A stretch of DNA of 64,000 nt from the NCBI GenBank assembly GCA_002449265.1, contig DKCV01000025.1:105073-169072 (forward strand), written 5' to 3'. Positions 63,318-64,000 of the stretch are shown one piece after another. The stretch's first letter is position 1. Each line of letters starts with the position of its first letter. Origin of the DNA: Caryophanales bacterium UBA6865 (GTDB lineage: Bacteria > Bacillota_I > Bacilli_A > RFN20 > CAG-826). Both the position numbers and the translations under genes were made by a program. A model generated the notes under the pieces. It did no database searches. It saw only the letters and a list, made by a program, of their open reading frames with translations, and was not told the DNA's origin.

Positions 63318-64000
63318 TTATGCTTTTACCGTGATGGAATCCCATTGACCGGATTTGTTGGCATTAGCCGCTTCGATAACGAGCGTGTTTTCGCCTTCGT
63401 TGAGGCTTAGACCAGTAATTTCAATATCCGTCCAATTCAAGAATCGATAACGACCATCATATTCTGAACGGTTGACAGAAGTATTGGCCATCTCATCGCT
63501 ATTACCAACGAGAATTTTGTCATCAGTAATCTTGTCCTTGATCGAAACTCCATTAAGGGTAATTTCTACGGCTTTATTTAGCTTTATGTCAGCAGTTTTG
63601 TACTTGCCATTTGCGTTATCGGTATCGTTAGAAGCAGCTCTAAGAATCAGACTACCGATAGAAGCTTTAGAAGAATTAAACCGGTAGGTTATCGACGCTT
63701 TTTTGGAAGCATCATTATCTTGATTTGAATCAAACCCGAGGACGAATCCTTTGCCGCTATATTTATACTTGCCATCATAACCAAGGAAACCTTTCGCATG
63801 AAGCTCTGCATATCCACAGTTGGAGGTGGTACCGTTGTTTTCCTTGATATCGACATAATCGACATTATTAACGGCAGTTTTGTAATCAAAAGTGTCTTTA
63901 AGTTGTCTAAGGGAATAACAATTTTTCAGGGTCACATTGTCATCATTTTCCACTTCCGCATGAGCAATCTCTGTAAGCGGATGTTCTATTTCAAATGATG
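63318..64000 (-). CDS. Surface binding protein with carbohydrate-binding-like module, partial
   Basis: The frame is open to the window edge, so only the last 227 residues are seen. They read as one or two jelly-roll modules: SGKGFVLGFDSNQDN, SITYRFNSSKASIGSLILRA, then VEITLNGVSIKD and LSLNEGENTLVIEAANANKSG, the typical end of CBM6/35-like domains. It resembles the last module of the lipoprotein at 37.9-40.1 kb and, like it, sits just before a permuted GH3 gene. Confidence 0.8.
   Translation of the reverse strand, partial: SFEIEHPLTEIAHAEVENDDNVTLKNCYSLRQLKDTFDYKTAVNNVDYVDIKENNGTTSNCGYAELHAKGFLGYDGKYKYSGKGFVLGFDSNQDNDASKKASITYRFNSSKASIGSLILRAASNDTDNANGKYKTADIKLNKAVEITLNGVSIKDKITDDKILVGNSDEMANTSVNRSEYDGRYRFLNWTDIEITGLSLNEGENTLVIEAANANKSGQWDSITVKA

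Noticed and set aside
1..64000. Use of UGA as tryptophan as in mycoplasmas
   Set aside because: Several clear genes (ispD, the glycosyltransferase, the response regulator) end in TGA, and all conserved Trp are TGG.
1..64000. CRISPR array, prophage or insertion sequence
   Set aside because: No regularly spaced repeats, transposase, integrase or phage structural genes were found.

Overview
The window is about 40% G+C, uses the standard code (UGA is a stop, Trp is UGG), and carries typical low-GC Gram-positive genes: RNase J, the RNA polymerase delta subunit, long-form HPF, AddAB, maf, LytTR regulation and Bacillus-type tRNAs with encoded CCA. With MEP-pathway genes (ispD, ispF), PduL, D-lactate dehydrogenase and permuted family 3 glycosidases, it best fits a fermentative, gut-type member of the Bacilli, close to Erysipelotrichia/RF39-like lineages. 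That placement is inference. No phage, insertion sequence or CRISPR array was seen.

Layout. 1-9.9 kb: 3' part of RNase J, maf, a degenerate EIIB-like membrane protein, CYTH and histidine phosphatases, then addB-addA. 10-15.5 kb: MacB/FtsX-type ABC exporter, a ROK-type regulator, and an ABC-2 exporter behind a palindromic promoter. 15.7-18 kb: three-gene unit (HAD phosphatase, soluble unknown, membrane unknown). 18-23 kb: hpf, metK behind a terminator-ending structured leader, TSCPD protein and pduL, divergent mgtE, tRNA-Leu(GAG). 23-34 kb: DUF2974-type hydrolase fused to a membrane domain, ABC-F, LemA-like protein, HAD, a glycosyltransferase/ABC-2 operon, ispD-S1-pgi, and five tRNAs (Val, Tyr, Gln, Lys, Leu).

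34.9-42.3 kb: the most coherent system in the window. An Agr-type histidine kinase and LytTR response regulator lie directly upstream of a lipoprotein gene and a circularly permuted, membrane-anchored GH3 glycosidase. Between them are two identical 9-bp direct repeats, 21 bp centre to centre, which match LytTR operator geometry and abut a -10 box. A second GH3/binding-protein pair ends the window (60.3-64 kb).

42.7-57 kb: D-2-hydroxyacid dehydrogenase and AEC transporter; an ECF-S/methyltransferase fusion divergent from a CsoR-fold repressor lacking the usual metal ligands; a rod-shaped candidate ncRNA; two metallopeptidases (M32, M3); an aldolase-like protein that appears to lack the Schiff-base lysine; NifU-like scaffold; AbiEi-like protein; and a housekeeping run ychF-ispF-argS-rpoE-cysQ. 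57.4-60.2 kb: a small accessory pair (AAA ATPase with nuclease-like tail, and Fic protein), each with a palindrome in its promoter.

Several genes have a -10 box only 6-12 bases before the start codon and no Shine-Dalgarno sequence, which suggests leaderless or near-leaderless transcripts. All family calls come from reading the sequence; no database search was run.
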